NCBI GenBank assembly: GCA_030160035.1
Contig: BSNO01000001.1
Coordinates: 744,001 to 808,000, forward strand
DNA length: 64,000 bases
Source: Rhizobium albus
GTDB lineage: Bacteria > Pseudomonadota > Alphaproteobacteria > Rhizobiales > Rhizobiaceae
Direction: 5' to 3'
The notes below the pieces were generated by a model that searched no databases, had not been told where the DNA came from, and worked only from the letters and a program-made list of their open reading frames with translations. Below are positions 17,290 through 26,563 of the stretch, piece after piece. The position numbers and the translations under genes were made by a program. Every line of letters starts with the position of its first letter. Position 1 is the first letter of the stretch.

Positions 17290-18300
17290 ATGATGAATCT
17301 CGGACGTTTTCGCTTTTTCGCCCTGCTGTCGGCGGCATTCATCGCTATGACGCTTGTCTCTGTCGATTTTGCCGAGGCGCGTCGTGGCGGCAGTTTCGGC
17401 AGCCGCGGCTTCCGCACGCAACAGTCCGCCCCACCCACGCGAACCGCACCGAACCAGACCGGTCCGGTCGAGCGCAGCATGACGCCGGCGCCAAGCACCG
17501 CGCCGCGCCAGCAGCAGACGGCAGCTCAGCAGCAGCAGCGGCCGGGCATGTTCGGTGGCCTGGGCGGCGGGTTGATGCGCGGCATCTTGATCGGTGGTCT
17601 GTTCGGCATGTTGCTCGGTTATGGCTTCGGCGGCTTGGCCGGTGCGCTCGGCTTCCTGGTGCAGTTGCTCCTCATCGGCGGGCTCGTGTGGCTGGCGATG
17701 GCGTTCTTCCGCTCGCGCCGGCAGCCGGCCGTCGCCGGTGGCGCCCGCACGCAAGCCTCGGCCGGTGGACCGGGCTTTGGACATTCCTCGATGCGTGATG
17801 CGGCGCCCCAGTCGTCGCCGAAGGCATCAGCTGCGGGTTTCACGGTCCCGCGGATTGGCGGAGGCGCAGCTGCTGCTGCCCCTCAAATGACCGACATCGC
17901 CGTCGATCAGGAAGATCTCGACATGTTCGAACGCCGTCTCGGCGAGGTGCAGCGCGCGTTTGCAGACGAGGATCACGCTGCTCTGCGCCGGCTTTCCACG
18001 CCCGAGATGGTCTCTTATTTCTCGGAGGAACTGGCCGACAACGCAAAGCGCGGGGTGCGCAACGAGGTGACCGGCGTGAAGCTTCTGCAAGCAGATATTG
18101 CCGAAGCGTGGAACGAGGGCGAGGACGACTATGCCACCGCCGCGTTCCGCTACGAGGCGACGGATGTCCTGCGCGATCGCACCACCGGCGCTTTGGCGGG
18201 CGGTGTCGACGAACCGACCGAAACGATCGAGTTGTGGACCTTCGTGCGCAGGAACGGTGGCGAATGGAAGCTTTCGGCGATCCAGGAAGCTGCCGTCTAG
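17290..18300 (+). CDS. Tim44-like domain protein
   Basis: 336 residues. An N-terminal signal or anchor helix (FFALLSAAFIAMTLVSVDF) is followed by a Ser/Pro/Gln-rich linker, a Gly-rich double hydrophobic hairpin (residues ~95-145) and a C-terminal Tim44-like domain (~200-330, DLDMFERRLGEVQRAF). In mitochondria Tim44 tethers Hsp70 to the import channel; the bacterial relatives are membrane proteins of unclear role. The start at 17290 rests on GGAG 11 bases upstream; an upstream in-frame extension of 359 codons overlaps the cyclase gene and is rejected. Confidence 0.85.
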   Translation: MMNLGRFRFFALLSAAFIAMTLVSVDFAEARRGGSFGSRGFRTQQSAPPTRTAPNQTGPVERSMTPAPSTAPRQQQTAAQQQQRPGMFGGLGGGLMRGILIGGLFGMLLGYGFGGLAGALGFLVQLLLIGGLVWLAMAFFRSRRQPAVAGGARTQASAGGPGFGHSSMRDAAPQSSPKASAAGFTVPRIGGGAAAAAPQMTDIAVDQEDLDMFERRLGEVQRAFADEDHAALRRLSTPEMVSYFSEELADNAKRGVRNEVTGVKLLQADIAEAWNEGEDDYATAAFRYEATDVLRDRTTGALAGGVDEPTETIELWTFVRRNGGEWKLSAIQEAAV

Positions 18301-18430
18301 AGCTGCAACCCCCCCGCCGATCGCGTTGCGACGTCATGTAAAACCGAGCTTGTGGTGCGGCAGCTCTTGCGCCGCAGGCGGCAGGATGGTTTGAGGCGGC
18401 TCCCCTCTTAAACTGACCTGGACACCGCGC

Positions 18431-20053
18431 ATGATCCGCCTTGAAAGCATCGGCAAGCAGAACGGCAAGCAGATCGTCTTCATCGAGGCGTCGGCAGCAC
18501 TTCAGCGCGGCGACAAGATCGGCCTTGTCGGCCCGAATGGGGCTGGCAAGACAACGCTTTTTCGCATGATCACCGGCGAGGAACTGCCTGACGAGGGGCA
18601 GGTCTCGGTCGATAAGGGTGTGACGGTCGGCTATTTCAGCCAGGATGTCGGCGACATGGCCGGGCGCAGCGCAGTGGTCGAGGTGATCGACGGTGTCGGC
18701 CCGGTCAGCGCGCTGGCAGCCGAGATGGCAGAACTCGAAGCCGCGATGGCGGACCCGGACCGTGCCGATGAGATGGACGACATCATCACGCGTTATGGCG
18801 AGGTACAGGGCCGCTACGACGAGCTCGACGGCTACGCGCTCGATGGGCGCGCGCGCGAGGTCCTGGACGGGCTTGGCTTCAGCCAGGACATGATGGATGG
18901 CGATGTCGGCAAGCTTTCGGGCGGCTGGAAGATGCGGGTGGCGCTCGCCAAGATCCTGCTGATGCGGCCCGACCTGATGCTGCTCGACGAGCCATCGAAC
19001 CATCTCGACATCGAAAGTCTCATCTGGCTCGAAACCTTCCTGAAGGGGTATGACGGCGCCATCCTGATGACGTCGCACGATCGGGAATTCATGAACCGCA
19101 TCGTCGGCAAGATCATCGAGATCGATGCGGGCGCGCTCACCACCTATTCCGGCGACTACGAATTCTATCGCCAGCAGCGCGCAATTGCCGAAGTGCAGCA
19201 GCAGGCGCAATTCGAGCGCCAGCAGGCGATGCTGGCGAAGGAAGTCGCCTTCATCGAGCGCTTCAAGGCGCGTGCAAGCCATGCCGCGCAGGTCCAAAGC
19301 CGGGTGAAGAAGCTCGACAAGATCGAACGCGTGGAGCCCCCAAAGCGCCAGCAGACCGTGCGCTTTGAATTCCAGCCCGCACCGCGCTCCGGCGAGGATG
19401 TCGCGACCGTCAAAGGCGTCCACAAGAGCTATGGTGACCGCACGATCTATGATGCGCTCGACTTTCAGGTGCGCCGGCGCGAGCGCTGGTGCGTGATGGG
19501 CGTCAACGGCGCCGGCAAGTCGACGCTGCTCAAGCTGATCGCAGGCGCTTCGGAGCCAGATGCCGGCTCCGTCACGCGTGGACCGAGCGTGAAGATGGGC
19601 TATTTCGCGCAGCACTCCATGGAGTTGCTGGAGGGCGAGCGCACGGTGCTGCAGTCGCTGGAAGACAGTTTTCCGCTGGCGGGGCAGGCGCCTTTGCGGG
19701 CTCTTGCCGGCTGCTTTGGCTTTACCGGCGACGATGTGGAGAAGAAGTGTCGCGTGCTTTCCGGCGGCGAGAAGGCCCGGCTCGTCATGGCCAAGATGCT
19801 GTTCGATCCGCCGAATTTTCTCGTTCTCGATGAGCCGACGAACCATCTGGACATTGCCACCAAACAGATGCTCGTCGAGGCGCTGTCGCGGTTCGAAGGC
19901 GCGATGCTGTTCGTCAGCCACGACCGTCATTTCCTGGCCGCGCTCTCCAATCGTGTGCTGGAACTGACGCCGGAGGGCCCGCATCTCTATGGCGGCGGCT
20001 ACACCGAATATGTGGAGCGGACGGGCCAGGAGGCCCCTGGCCTGCGGAGCTGA
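18431..20053 (+). CDS. ABC-F family ATPase
   Basis: 540 residues with two ABC domains on one chain and no membrane segment. Walker A motifs are GPNGAGKT (~35-42) and GVNGAGKS (~357-364), signatures LSGGWK and LSGGEK, Walker B LMLLDEPSNHLD and FLVLDEPTNHLD. The charged linker (~240-310, FERQQAMLAKEVAFIERFK) is the P-site tRNA interaction motif region. ABC-F proteins act on the ribosome. It is not EttA by its N terminus; the subgroup was not determined. Confidence 0.9.
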   Translation: MIRLESIGKQNGKQIVFIEASAALQRGDKIGLVGPNGAGKTTLFRMITGEELPDEGQVSVDKGVTVGYFSQDVGDMAGRSAVVEVIDGVGPVSALAAEMAELEAAMADPDRADEMDDIITRYGEVQGRYDELDGYALDGRAREVLDGLGFSQDMMDGDVGKLSGGWKMRVALAKILLMRPDLMLLDEPSNHLDIESLIWLETFLKGYDGAILMTSHDREFMNRIVGKIIEIDAGALTTYSGDYEFYRQQRAIAEVQQQAQFERQQAMLAKEVAFIERFKARASHAAQVQSRVKKLDKIERVEPPKRQQTVRFEFQPAPRSGEDVATVKGVHKSYGDRTIYDALDFQVRRRERWCVMGVNGAGKSTLLKLIAGASEPDAGSVTRGPSVKMGYFAQHSMELLEGERTVLQSLEDSFPLAGQAPLRALAGCFGFTGDDVEKKCRVLSGGEKARLVMAKMLFDPPNFLVLDEPTNHLDIATKQMLVEALSRFEGAMLFVSHDRHFLAALSNRVLELTPEGPHLYGGGYTEYVERTGQEAPGLRS

Positions 20054-20189
20054 GCCAGTCGCTCTGGCACTTTCGGCATCAAGCCCTATCTGCTTCGTCC
20101 AGGTCACGGACGACCGGTAAATTGCTTTCCGGTCACAGGCAGAGGTCGACGGCCATGGAGCTTCGGGCAATTGGACTTACAGACGCTTC

Positions 20190-21485
20190 ATGACCGGTAA
20201 CCTTGCTGCGCCTGCCACAGTCTCTGCCGAAGCGGATGACGCACTGCTCGAGATCGTGCAGCGGCAGACCTTTCGCTACTTCTGGGAAGGGGCGCATCGT
20301 CCGAGCGGGCTTGCACGGGACCGGCAGAAGACGACCGGCGATCCGAGCAACGATCTCGTCGCGATCGGCGGTTCCGGTTTCGGCTTCATGGCGATCGTCG
20401 TGGCGGTCACGCGCGATTGGATTTCGCGGGATGCGGCACTGGACCGATTAGGCGCGATGCTGTCCTGTCTGGAGCAGGCGACGCGCTACCGGGGTATGTT
20501 CGCGCACTTCATCAACGGACGCACGGGGCAAACCATACCATTCGGCCGGAAGGACGACGGAGCAGACGTCGTTGAGAGCGCCTTGCTCTTCCAGGGGCTT
20601 CTCTGCGTCCGGCAATTCTTCGACCGTGCCACGTTCGTGGAGGGGTCGCTTCGCCAACGCATCGATCGGCTGTGGCAAGAAGCGGAGTGGGACTTTTACC
20701 GGCGCGACGGGGGCAACCACCTTTATTGGCACTGGAGCCCGAACCATGGCTTCGTCATGAACCAGAAGATTACGGGCTGGAACGAAGGGCTGATCGCCTA
20801 TGTGCTGGCCGCAGGCTCGCCGAGCCACCCGATCGATGCGGAGGTGTATCATCAGGGTTTTGCGTCAGGGCCGGGCTTTCGAAACGGGCGCAGCTACTAT
20901 GGCATCGAACTTCCGCTTGGCATGGAATTCGGTGGTCCGCTGTTTCTCGCGCATTATTCGTTCTGCGGCCTCGATCCGCGCGGGTTAAGCGATCGATATG
21001 CCGATTATTTCGAGCAGAATGTCCGCCATACCCAGATCAATCACCGGCACTGTGTTGCCAATCCTCATGGCCACAAAGGCTATGGACACGATTGCTGGGG
21101 GCTGACGTCGGGCCACAGCCCTTCAGGCTATGTCGCGCACGCACCCGATAACGACATCGGCGTGATCACACCGAGTGCTGCGCTTTCCAGTTTCAGCTAT
21201 ACGCCTGAGGAGGCGATGCGGGCACTTCGGTCGTTCTCGGCCAAGCCCACCAACCGCATCTGGGGCCGGTTCGGCTTCGTCGACGCGTTCAGCGAGAGCC
21301 GCAACTGGTTCGCCCGCACCTTTCTCGCGGTCAATCAGGGGCCGATCGTGATCATGCTGGAGAATTTTCGGAGCGGCCTGCTCTGGGATCTGTTCATGGC
21401 CGCTCCCGAAGTGCAAATCGGGCTTGCGAAGCTGGGCTTCACCAGCCCGCACATGACGAAGAACCGTGCTTCGATCGGTTCCTGA
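20190..21485 (+). CDS. glycoamylase-like domain protein, GH144-like
   Basis: 431 residues matching the glycoamylase-like (PF10091) pattern: QRQTFRYFWEGAHRPSGL at the N terminus, SGFGFMAIV, and GKTT-like start of the barrel. Later motifs are YWHWSPNHGF, HYSFCGLDPRG, YGHDCWGLTSG and IWGRFGFVDAFS. Characterised GH144 enzymes are endo-beta-1,2-glucanases, and the same domain is found in cyclic beta-1,2-glucan synthases, so a role in beta-1,2-glucan turnover is inferred. No signal peptide is visible, unlike secreted relatives. Confidence 0.75.
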   Translation: MTGNLAAPATVSAEADDALLEIVQRQTFRYFWEGAHRPSGLARDRQKTTGDPSNDLVAIGGSGFGFMAIVVAVTRDWISRDAALDRLGAMLSCLEQATRYRGMFAHFINGRTGQTIPFGRKDDGADVVESALLFQGLLCVRQFFDRATFVEGSLRQRIDRLWQEAEWDFYRRDGGNHLYWHWSPNHGFVMNQKITGWNEGLIAYVLAAGSPSHPIDAEVYHQGFASGPGFRNGRSYYGIELPLGMEFGGPLFLAHYSFCGLDPRGLSDRYADYFEQNVRHTQINHRHCVANPHGHKGYGHDCWGLTSGHSPSGYVAHAPDNDIGVITPSAALSSFSYTPEEAMRALRSFSAKPTNRIWGRFGFVDAFSESRNWFARTFLAVNQGPIVIMLENFRSGLLWDLFMAAPEVQIGLAKLGFTSPHMTKNRASIGS

Positions 21486-21492
21486 TGCAGCG

Positions 21493-21524
21493 TTCGGACC
21501 GACCGCCTGTGTGGTCGGCCCGAA
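21493..21524. terminator. bidirectional hairpin between convergent genes
   Basis: Twelve-base arms (TTCGGACCGACC and GGTCGGCCCGAA) pair except for one A-C mismatch, with an eight-base loop. It lies between the stop codons of the glycosidase and catalase genes. There is no long T tract, so termination strength is uncertain. Confidence 0.55.
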
Positions 21525-21552
21525 TGGTCAGTGTTAAAGTCGCACGAGATAA

Positions 21553-23160
21553 TTACCGTGCGCGGGCAACCTTCTGGTCGTGAGCCATGGCGTTCTTGTC
21601 TCCTTCGCCTTTGGCGAATGACGACGTGGCGGGAACGCCCTGATAGCCGGAGATCGATTCCGCGCTCGCCATGCCCGGAGCGTCCGACGTGCCGCCGACC
21701 AGATCGCGAGTGGCTTTTTCGATCCGGTCACCGATCTCCTTGTCGACGTTGCGCCAGTAGTCGAATGCCCGTTGCAGGATCGGCTCGCTGACGCCATTTG
21801 CGAGATGACCTGCAACGTTGTCGACGAAGCGCGCGCGTTGTGCATCGTCCATAACTTCGCGGACAAGCGCGCCGGGCTGGCTCCAATCGTCGTCTCCCTC
21901 GCGCAAGGTGTAGGCGGCGCGAACCATCTCGCCGTCTGCCATCCATGTCGCTTCTCCCCCCACTTCCGGCTGAGCAGCCGGTCCACCGTAGGAGTTGGGC
22001 GCGTAGACCGGATCGACGGCATTGACCGTCCGGCCACGACCGGCGCGGGAATAGGAATGCACCTCGGCCGCCTTTGCCTGATTGACCGGTATTTGCTTGT
22101 AGTTCACGCCGAGGCGGGCGCGGTGGGCGTCGGCGTAAGAAAAGCCGCGTGCCAAAAGCATCTTGTCGGGGCTGAGGCCGATGCCGGGCACCATGTTGTT
22201 CGGCTCGAACGCCAACTGCTCGATCTGCGTGTCCCAATCGACCGGGTTGGTATCCAGCGTCAGCTTGCCGACTTCGATTAGCGGATAGTCCTTGTGCGGC
22301 CACGTCTTGGTGAGGTCGAACGGATTGATGCGATAGGTCTTGGCGTCTTCGAACGGCATCACCTGGAATTTCAGCGTCCAGCTCGGGAATTCGCCTTTGG
22401 CGATATGATCGAAGAGGTCGCGGCGATGATAATCACCGTCCTGTCCGGCCATCTTGTCCGCTGCGTCCTGGGTGAGGTGCGCATTGCCGTCACCGAGATC
22501 GGTGTGGAAGTGCCATTTGACCCAGAACTTCTCGCCCGCCTCGTTGATCAGCATGTAGGTGTGGCTGCCATAGCCGTTCATTTCGCGCCAGTTCTTCGGC
22601 ACGCCGCGATCGCCCATGAGATAGGTGACCTGGTGGGCGCTTTCCGGGCTGAGCGTCCAGAAATCCCACTGCATATCATGATCGCGCAGGCCGTTATCGG
22701 CACGCCGCTTCTGGCTGCGAATGAAATGCTGGAACTTCATCGGGTCGCGGATGAAGAAGATTGGCGTGTTGTTGCCGACCATGTCAAAATTGCCGTCCTC
22801 GGTGTAAAATTTCACCGAGAAACCGCGCGGATCGCGCCATGTGTCGGGGCTGCCGCGCTCACCGGCGACGGTCGAGAAGCGGATGGCAGTCTCGACCTTT
22901 GCACCGGGCTGAAGGAACTTGGCCTTGGTGTACTGGCTGATGTCTGCCGTCACTTCGAAATGGCCGAACGCACCGCTGCCCTTGGCGTGGGGCTGGCGCT
23001 CGGGAATGCGCTCGCGGTTGAAGTTCGCCATCTGCTCGATCAGGTAGTGATCGTTGAGCACGATCGGGCCGTCTCGTCCTATGGAAAGCGAATGTTCGTC
23101 GCTTTGTACCGGGATCCCGGCATCGGTCGTCGTGCGGGGGGCGAATGTTTTCTCGGCCAA
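21553..23160 (-). CDS. katA: monofunctional heme catalase
   Basis: Catalase of about 535 residues that breaks down hydrogen peroxide. The catalytic His is in [10 protein letters not shown], the Asn region is [12 protein letters not shown], and the proximal heme-ligand signature is [14 protein letters not shown]. It ends with about 60 extra residues after the core. The TTG at 23160 is proposed as start: GAGGG is seven bases upstream and the product starts [19 protein letters not shown] longer reading from TTG 23202 would begin inside the -10 element of the promoter described next. Confidence 0.93.
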   Translation of the reverse strand: MAEKTFAPRTTTDAGIPVQSDEHSLSIGRDGPIVLNDHYLIEQMANFNRERIPERQPHAKGSGAFGHFEVTADISQYTKAKFLQPGAKVETAIRFSTVAGERGSPDTWRDPRGFSVKFYTEDGNFDMVGNNTPIFFIRDPMKFQHFIRSQKRRADNGLRDHDMQWDFWTLSPESAHQVTYLMGDRGVPKNWREMNGYGSHTYMLINEAGEKFWVKWHFHTDLGDGNAHLTQDAADKMAGQDGDYHRRDLFDHIAKGEFPSWTLKFQVMPFEDAKTYRINPFDLTKTWPHKDYPLIEVGKLTLDTNPVDWDTQIEQLAFEPNNMVPGIGLSPDKMLLARGFSYADAHRARLGVNYKQIPVNQAKAAEVHSYSRAGRGRTVNAVDPVYAPNSYGGPAAQPEVGGEATWMADGEMVRAAYTLREGDDDWSQPGALVREVMDDAQRARFVDNVAGHLANGVSEPILQRAFDYWRNVDKEIGDRIEKATRDLVGGTSDAPGMASAESISGYQGVPATSSFAKGEGDKNAMAHDQKVARAR

Positions 23161-23200
23161 TATCGTGCCCTCGGAGCGTGTTGTGGGGATAATATCGCTC

Positions 23201-23225
23201 AACGGCAGAGCGAGCAGCCGGTTCC
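23201..23225 (-). promoter_or_regulatory. EcfG-type general-stress promoter of the catalase gene
   Basis: On the minus strand GGAAC is followed by 16 bases and CGTT, the exact consensus of EcfG/SigT-type promoters in alphaproteobacteria. Transcription would begin near 23195, leaving a leader of about 35 bases before the TTG start at 23160. Confidence 0.75.
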
Positions 23226-23399
23226 GTCAATAGTTGAAGAAGATGATCCCGCGGGATCGCAGTGCCATAGCCCCGGGACCGGCTGTTCCCAAAGACGTCG
23301 GATCCACTCAACACCATTTCGGCGGACGTTTCGTTGACCCATGTCAATGGCGTCGCCCGTCCCGGGGCATAGAATTCGCCTTTCACGGAGGACTTCACC

Positions 23400-23753
23400 A
23401 TGGAACGATATGGATGGCAGGATTGGGTGATCACGCTTCTCGGCGGATGGCTTGTTGTGTCGCCCTTCGCGTTGCGCACCCTCGGATATGAAAGCGGGCC
23501 GGCGCTTGCCGCGGATTGGAACGCCTACATCGTCGGCGTTCTTGCCTTGGGTCTCGGCATTGCCGCGTTGCTGGCACGACGGATCTGGGAAGAATGGGCC
23601 GATGTGGCGCTTGGTGCGTGGCTTATTGTGTCGCCCTGGGCTCTGGGATTTGCGTCCGATCGTCCGATGACCACGAATGTCATTGTCGTCGGCGGGCTCA
23701 TGATCCTGGTGGCTGCGTCGACCATTGCCACAGACCGAATATCCCATGCGTGA
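23400..23753 (+). CDS. SPW-repeat membrane protein
   Basis: 117 residues with four hydrophobic segments and two SPW motifs, WLVVSPFAL and WLIVSPWALGF, spaced about 60 residues apart. The SPW family has two such repeats, each of two helices. Function is unknown. GGAGG stands about ten bases before the ATG. It overlaps or abuts the DksA-like gene, so the two are likely one transcript. Confidence 0.85.
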   Translation: MERYGWQDWVITLLGGWLVVSPFALRTLGYESGPALAADWNAYIVGVLALGLGIAALLARRIWEEWADVALGAWLIVSPWALGFASDRPMTTNVIVVGGLMILVAASTIATDRISHA

Positions 23754-24096
23754 GAAAATGGGAAATGCCGACGGGCTCGATGTCGATGCCATGCGGCGGA
23801 TATTGACGGCGCGCAGGGATGAACTGGATCGGCGCCTGGGGAGGATTGGCGCCGATCTGGCCCAACCGGGCGACCGGGATCTGGAAGATCAGGCCATCCA
23901 GCGCGAAAACGACGAGGTGCTGGAGGAACTGGGCGAGGCCGGCCTTGATGAACTGCGCCAGATCGAAGCTGCCCTGAAACGGGTCGAGGAAGGTACCTAC
24001 GGGATTTGCACGCGCTGTGGGAAGCCAATCGACGCGCGGCGGCTGCAAACCCTTCCCTCGACGCCCTTCTGCGGAGCCTGCGCCAAAAAACGCTGA
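23746..24096 (+). CDS. TraR/DksA-type zinc-finger protein
   Basis: Short DksA-like protein of about 116 residues. An N-terminal coiled-coil region (residues ~14-80, rich in Asp/Arg/Glu) is followed by a zinc finger CTRCGKPIDARRLQ...FCGAC (C-x2-C-x17-C-x2-C). DksA relatives bind in the RNA polymerase secondary channel. ATG 23746 overlaps the SPW stop codon; ATG 23758 is an alternative start. Confidence 0.85.
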   Translation: MREKMGNADGLDVDAMRRILTARRDELDRRLGRIGADLAQPGDRDLEDQAIQRENDEVLEELGEAGLDELRQIEAALKRVEEGTYGICTRCGKPIDARRLQTLPSTPFCGACAKKR

Positions 24097-24110
24097 ACGG
24101 CGGGACCTTG

Positions 24111-24626
24111 ATGATCACTGAGATGACCAGCGAAGACTGCATGGCGCTTCTCTATCAAGTTGCGACGGGGCGTCTCGCCTGTGCGCGTGACGATCAGCCT
24201 TACGTGGTTCCGATCCTCTTCGTGGCCGAGCCGGGGCACCTTTATGGATTTACGACCCTGGGACGCAAGGTCGAGTGGATGCGTCAGAACCCGCGCGTCT
24301 GTGTTCTCGTCGACAGGATCGAGCATCGGGAATCGTGGCAAAGCGTCATCATCACCGGCCGATATGAAGAGATTTCTCCGAATAACGGCCACGAAGGGCA
24401 GCGCGATCATGCCTGGTCCCTGCTGCAGGCCAATGCCGCATGGTGGGAACCCGGTTACCAGCACACGCGCATCGGCGATATCGACCGCCCGCTGCTTCCC
24501 GTGTTCTTCCGCATCGCCATCGTCGAGATGACGGGGAGACGGTGTGCAGCCGAGAAACGGGCGCAGTTGCCGCCACAGTCAGGCTTCGTCGAGCGGATGA
24601 TCGCCCGATTTACGTCGCGAACTTGA
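24111..24626 (+). CDS. pyridoxamine 5'-phosphate oxidase family protein
   Basis: 172-residue split-barrel flavin-binding family member. The opening MTSEDCMALLYQVATGRLACARDDQPYVVPI is typical of the short PPOX-like group, followed by GFTTLGRKVEWMRQNPRVCV and VIITGRYEEI. It is not a true PdxH by length or motif, and the cofactor and substrate are unknown. It begins 14 bases after the zinc-finger gene, in the same run of stress genes. Confidence 0.8.
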   Translation: MITEMTSEDCMALLYQVATGRLACARDDQPYVVPILFVAEPGHLYGFTTLGRKVEWMRQNPRVCVLVDRIEHRESWQSVIITGRYEEISPNNGHEGQRDHAWSLLQANAAWWEPGYQHTRIGDIDRPLLPVFFRIAIVEMTGRRCAAEKRAQLPPQSGFVERMIARFTSRT

Positions 24627-24707
24627 CCCTGATCAACGCACAGCCCGGACATTGTTCTAGAAGTGGACCCGAGAGGCTGGAAGGTGGCTCATCCCAAGGA
24701 GGACCAC

Positions 24708-25355
24708 ATGCTCGACAAGACACTCAGGCAAACCATCATCGACGCGCTGGATTTCGATCCTGGACTGGATTCCGCCGATATCGGTGTTGCAGTGGAAAAC
24801 GGCGTCGTCACGTTGACCGGCCATGTGCCGACCTTCGACGAAAAACTGACGGCGGAAGATCTGGTCAAGCGCATCAAGGGCGTGCGCGGCATTGCGCAGG
24901 AGATCGAAGTCCGCCCAGCCGGCACGCATCGCACCGCCGATGACGAGATCGCAAAGCGTGCGCTGAACGTCATCCGTTGGAACACGACGATCCCCGACGA
25001 GCACATTCAGGTGAAGGTGCAGAAGGGCTGGGTCACGCTGACCGGGAAGGTGGAATGGCAGTATCAGAAGAATGCCGCAGCCGGTGCAGTCCGCGGTCTC
25101 TCAGGCGTGACCGGCGTCTCCAACATGATCGAGATTCGGCCGCGGGCGGAGGCGACCGACATCAAGAAGCGCATCGAAGATGCCTTCAAGCGCGATGCCG
25201 AACTGGAGGCCCAATCGATCAGGGTCGACGTTCACGACGGAAGAGTGACGCTGGAGGGCCATGTGAAAGTGTGGGCCGACCGGCAGGCCGCTGAACGCGC
25301 CGCATGGTCGGCGCCGGGCGTGACGGCCGTTGAGGACCGCATCACCCTGGCCTGA
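24708..25355 (+). CDS. BON-domain protein, three repeats
   Basis: 215 residues made of three successive BON domains (~2-65, ~78-143, ~148-215), each with the VENGVVTLTGHV, VQKGWVTLTGKVEW or VHDGRVTLEGHV core. BON domains bind phospholipids or are found in osmotic-stress proteins (OsmY). Unlike OsmY, no signal peptide is visible, so it is probably cytoplasmic. Start chosen because AAGGAGG is five bases upstream of ATG 24708. A good terminator follows. Confidence 0.88.
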   Translation: MLDKTLRQTIIDALDFDPGLDSADIGVAVENGVVTLTGHVPTFDEKLTAEDLVKRIKGVRGIAQEIEVRPAGTHRTADDEIAKRALNVIRWNTTIPDEHIQVKVQKGWVTLTGKVEWQYQKNAAAGAVRGLSGVTGVSNMIEIRPRAEATDIKKRIEDAFKRDAELEAQSIRVDVHDGRVTLEGHVKVWADRQAAERAAWSAPGVTAVEDRITLA

Positions 25356-25376
25356 CGCGGTTCGGGTAACGTCGTG

Positions 25377-25408
25377 GAAACGCGGTCGTCGCAAGGCGAC
25401 CGCGTTTT
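25377..25408 (+). terminator. intrinsic terminator after the BON gene
   Basis: An 11-bp stem (AAACGCGGTCG and its complement, eight-base loop) is followed by TTTT, 22 bases after the BON stop codon. Confidence 0.85.
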
Positions 25409-25565
25409 GCTGTGCAGCTGAGGAAAGAGGTGGCTCGAAACTCAGCTTTTGACCCTAATCGATGCCGACAGTCGTTCTCTCAAAGAGAATAAGGACAACA
25501 GTGCGTGCCCATGCGCTGCCGGTTTTCAAGCGATGTAATAGATGTGATTGCCTCTCTGGCCCGCA

Positions 25566-26318
25566 CTAGTGATGCGTCATCTTGGGGAGGGGTACGGCCA
25601 TACCGGGATGCTGCAGATAGTTCTCTTGAAAGCCGGCGAGATCCATCAGTCCATCAAGATCGATGATTGACAGCATCTGTCGGTCCCAGCGCACCAGCTT
25701 GGCAGCACGCAATGCCTGCAATGTCCGATTGGTATGGACGACCGATAGGCCGATCATGTCGGCAATATGGGCTTGCGTGGCTGGAAAGCGGAGTTGAGAG
25801 CCATTCGTGAGGCCGGCCGCTTGCGCCCGCAAAAACAGTTCGCAAATTATGTGAGCGAGGTGCTGTTCTGCGTTCCGTCTGCCGAGCGAGGCGATCCAGG
25901 CGCGCGCAATGGCGCCGTTTCTTTCCGACAATTGGCAGAGGCTGTTTGCAAGAACTGCACTTTTCAACGCCGCTCGGCTCATTGTGTCGTTACGGAACTT
26001 GGTGGTCGAGCAAGCGCCCATGGCAACCAATCCATCGCTCGACGGATTATGCGCGCAAAGGCGCAGATCAATGAAATCCCCGCACATATAAATCGCGGTA
26101 ATCTGCCGCGACCCGTCCAGGGTCAAATGGTAGCGGACGGCAAAGCCATGCTCGATCAGGTGGCTGTAAGCGGCCTCATCTCCTGTGTGCAGCAAATGTT
26201 CGTGGCTGCGGTAATGGGCCGATTGACCTGTTGTTTCATCGGACAGAACCGTGAGAGCGGGGTCCTCTTTATGACAATGTTGCCTCTCCGCAGGCCCGTG
26301 CAACGTTCCATAGGTCAA
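25566..26318 (-). CDS. Crp/Fnr-family transcriptional regulator
   Basis: 250 residues. The N-terminal cyclic-nucleotide-binding-like fold contains the FDSRLxxxTLDGSRQ-type stretch and MCGDFIDLRL, and the C-terminal winged helix reads ATQAHIADMIGLSVVHTNRTLQAL. No FNR-type cysteine cluster is evident at the N terminus, so the signal is unknown. The TTG start at 26318 has AAGGA about eight bases upstream, and no in-frame ATG occurs earlier than residue 79. A symmetrical site lies upstream. Confidence 0.85.
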   Translation of the reverse strand: MTYGTLHGPAERQHCHKEDPALTVLSDETTGQSAHYRSHEHLLHTGDEAAYSHLIEHGFAVRYHLTLDGSRQITAIYMCGDFIDLRLCAHNPSSDGLVAMGACSTTKFRNDTMSRAALKSAVLANSLCQLSERNGAIARAWIASLGRRNAEQHLAHIICELFLRAQAAGLTNGSQLRFPATQAHIADMIGLSVVHTNRTLQALRAAKLVRWDRQMLSIIDLDGLMDLAGFQENYLQHPGMAVPLPKMTHH

Positions 26319-26361
26319 AATGCTGTCCTTCCGGTCCGTTCAATGGTGCCAATATGCGCTT

Positions 26362-26384
26362 GTGACGAAAACGTTTCAAGTCAC
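26362..26384. promoter_or_regulatory. candidate Crp/Fnr-type site
   Basis: GTGAC and GTCAC are separated by 13 bases around a central GAAAACGTTTC. It lies between the Crp/Fnr gene and the divergent DUF1622 gene, so autoregulation or activation of DUF1622 is possible. Its spacing is wider than a standard Crp site (TGTGA-N6-TCACA). Confidence 0.35.
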
Positions 26385-26563
26385 GAACTATTATTGCCAA
26401 TCCTGACAGCTCGCTTCCGCAGTAGTACGCAGCAGCGGCACGCAGAAGATGGGGGTGCGCTTGATGCTCTGAATGCATGTTCGATCGACGTCCAGATGGT
26501 CGGACCGTGCAGAATGGAACCGCTTCGCGCGTTGGAGTGTTCGCTGCAAAAACAGGGGGCAGA

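Noticed and set aside
18326-18390. TGCGGC/GCCGCA repeat after the Tim44-like gene
   Set aside because: Short arms and long loop in GC-rich DNA, no T tract; expected by chance.
17840-20170. A 776-codon open frame on the minus strand
   Set aside because: It lies opposite the ABC-F gene and part of the Tim44-like gene, is low in recognisable motifs, and is a codon-bias shadow of high-GC coding DNA.
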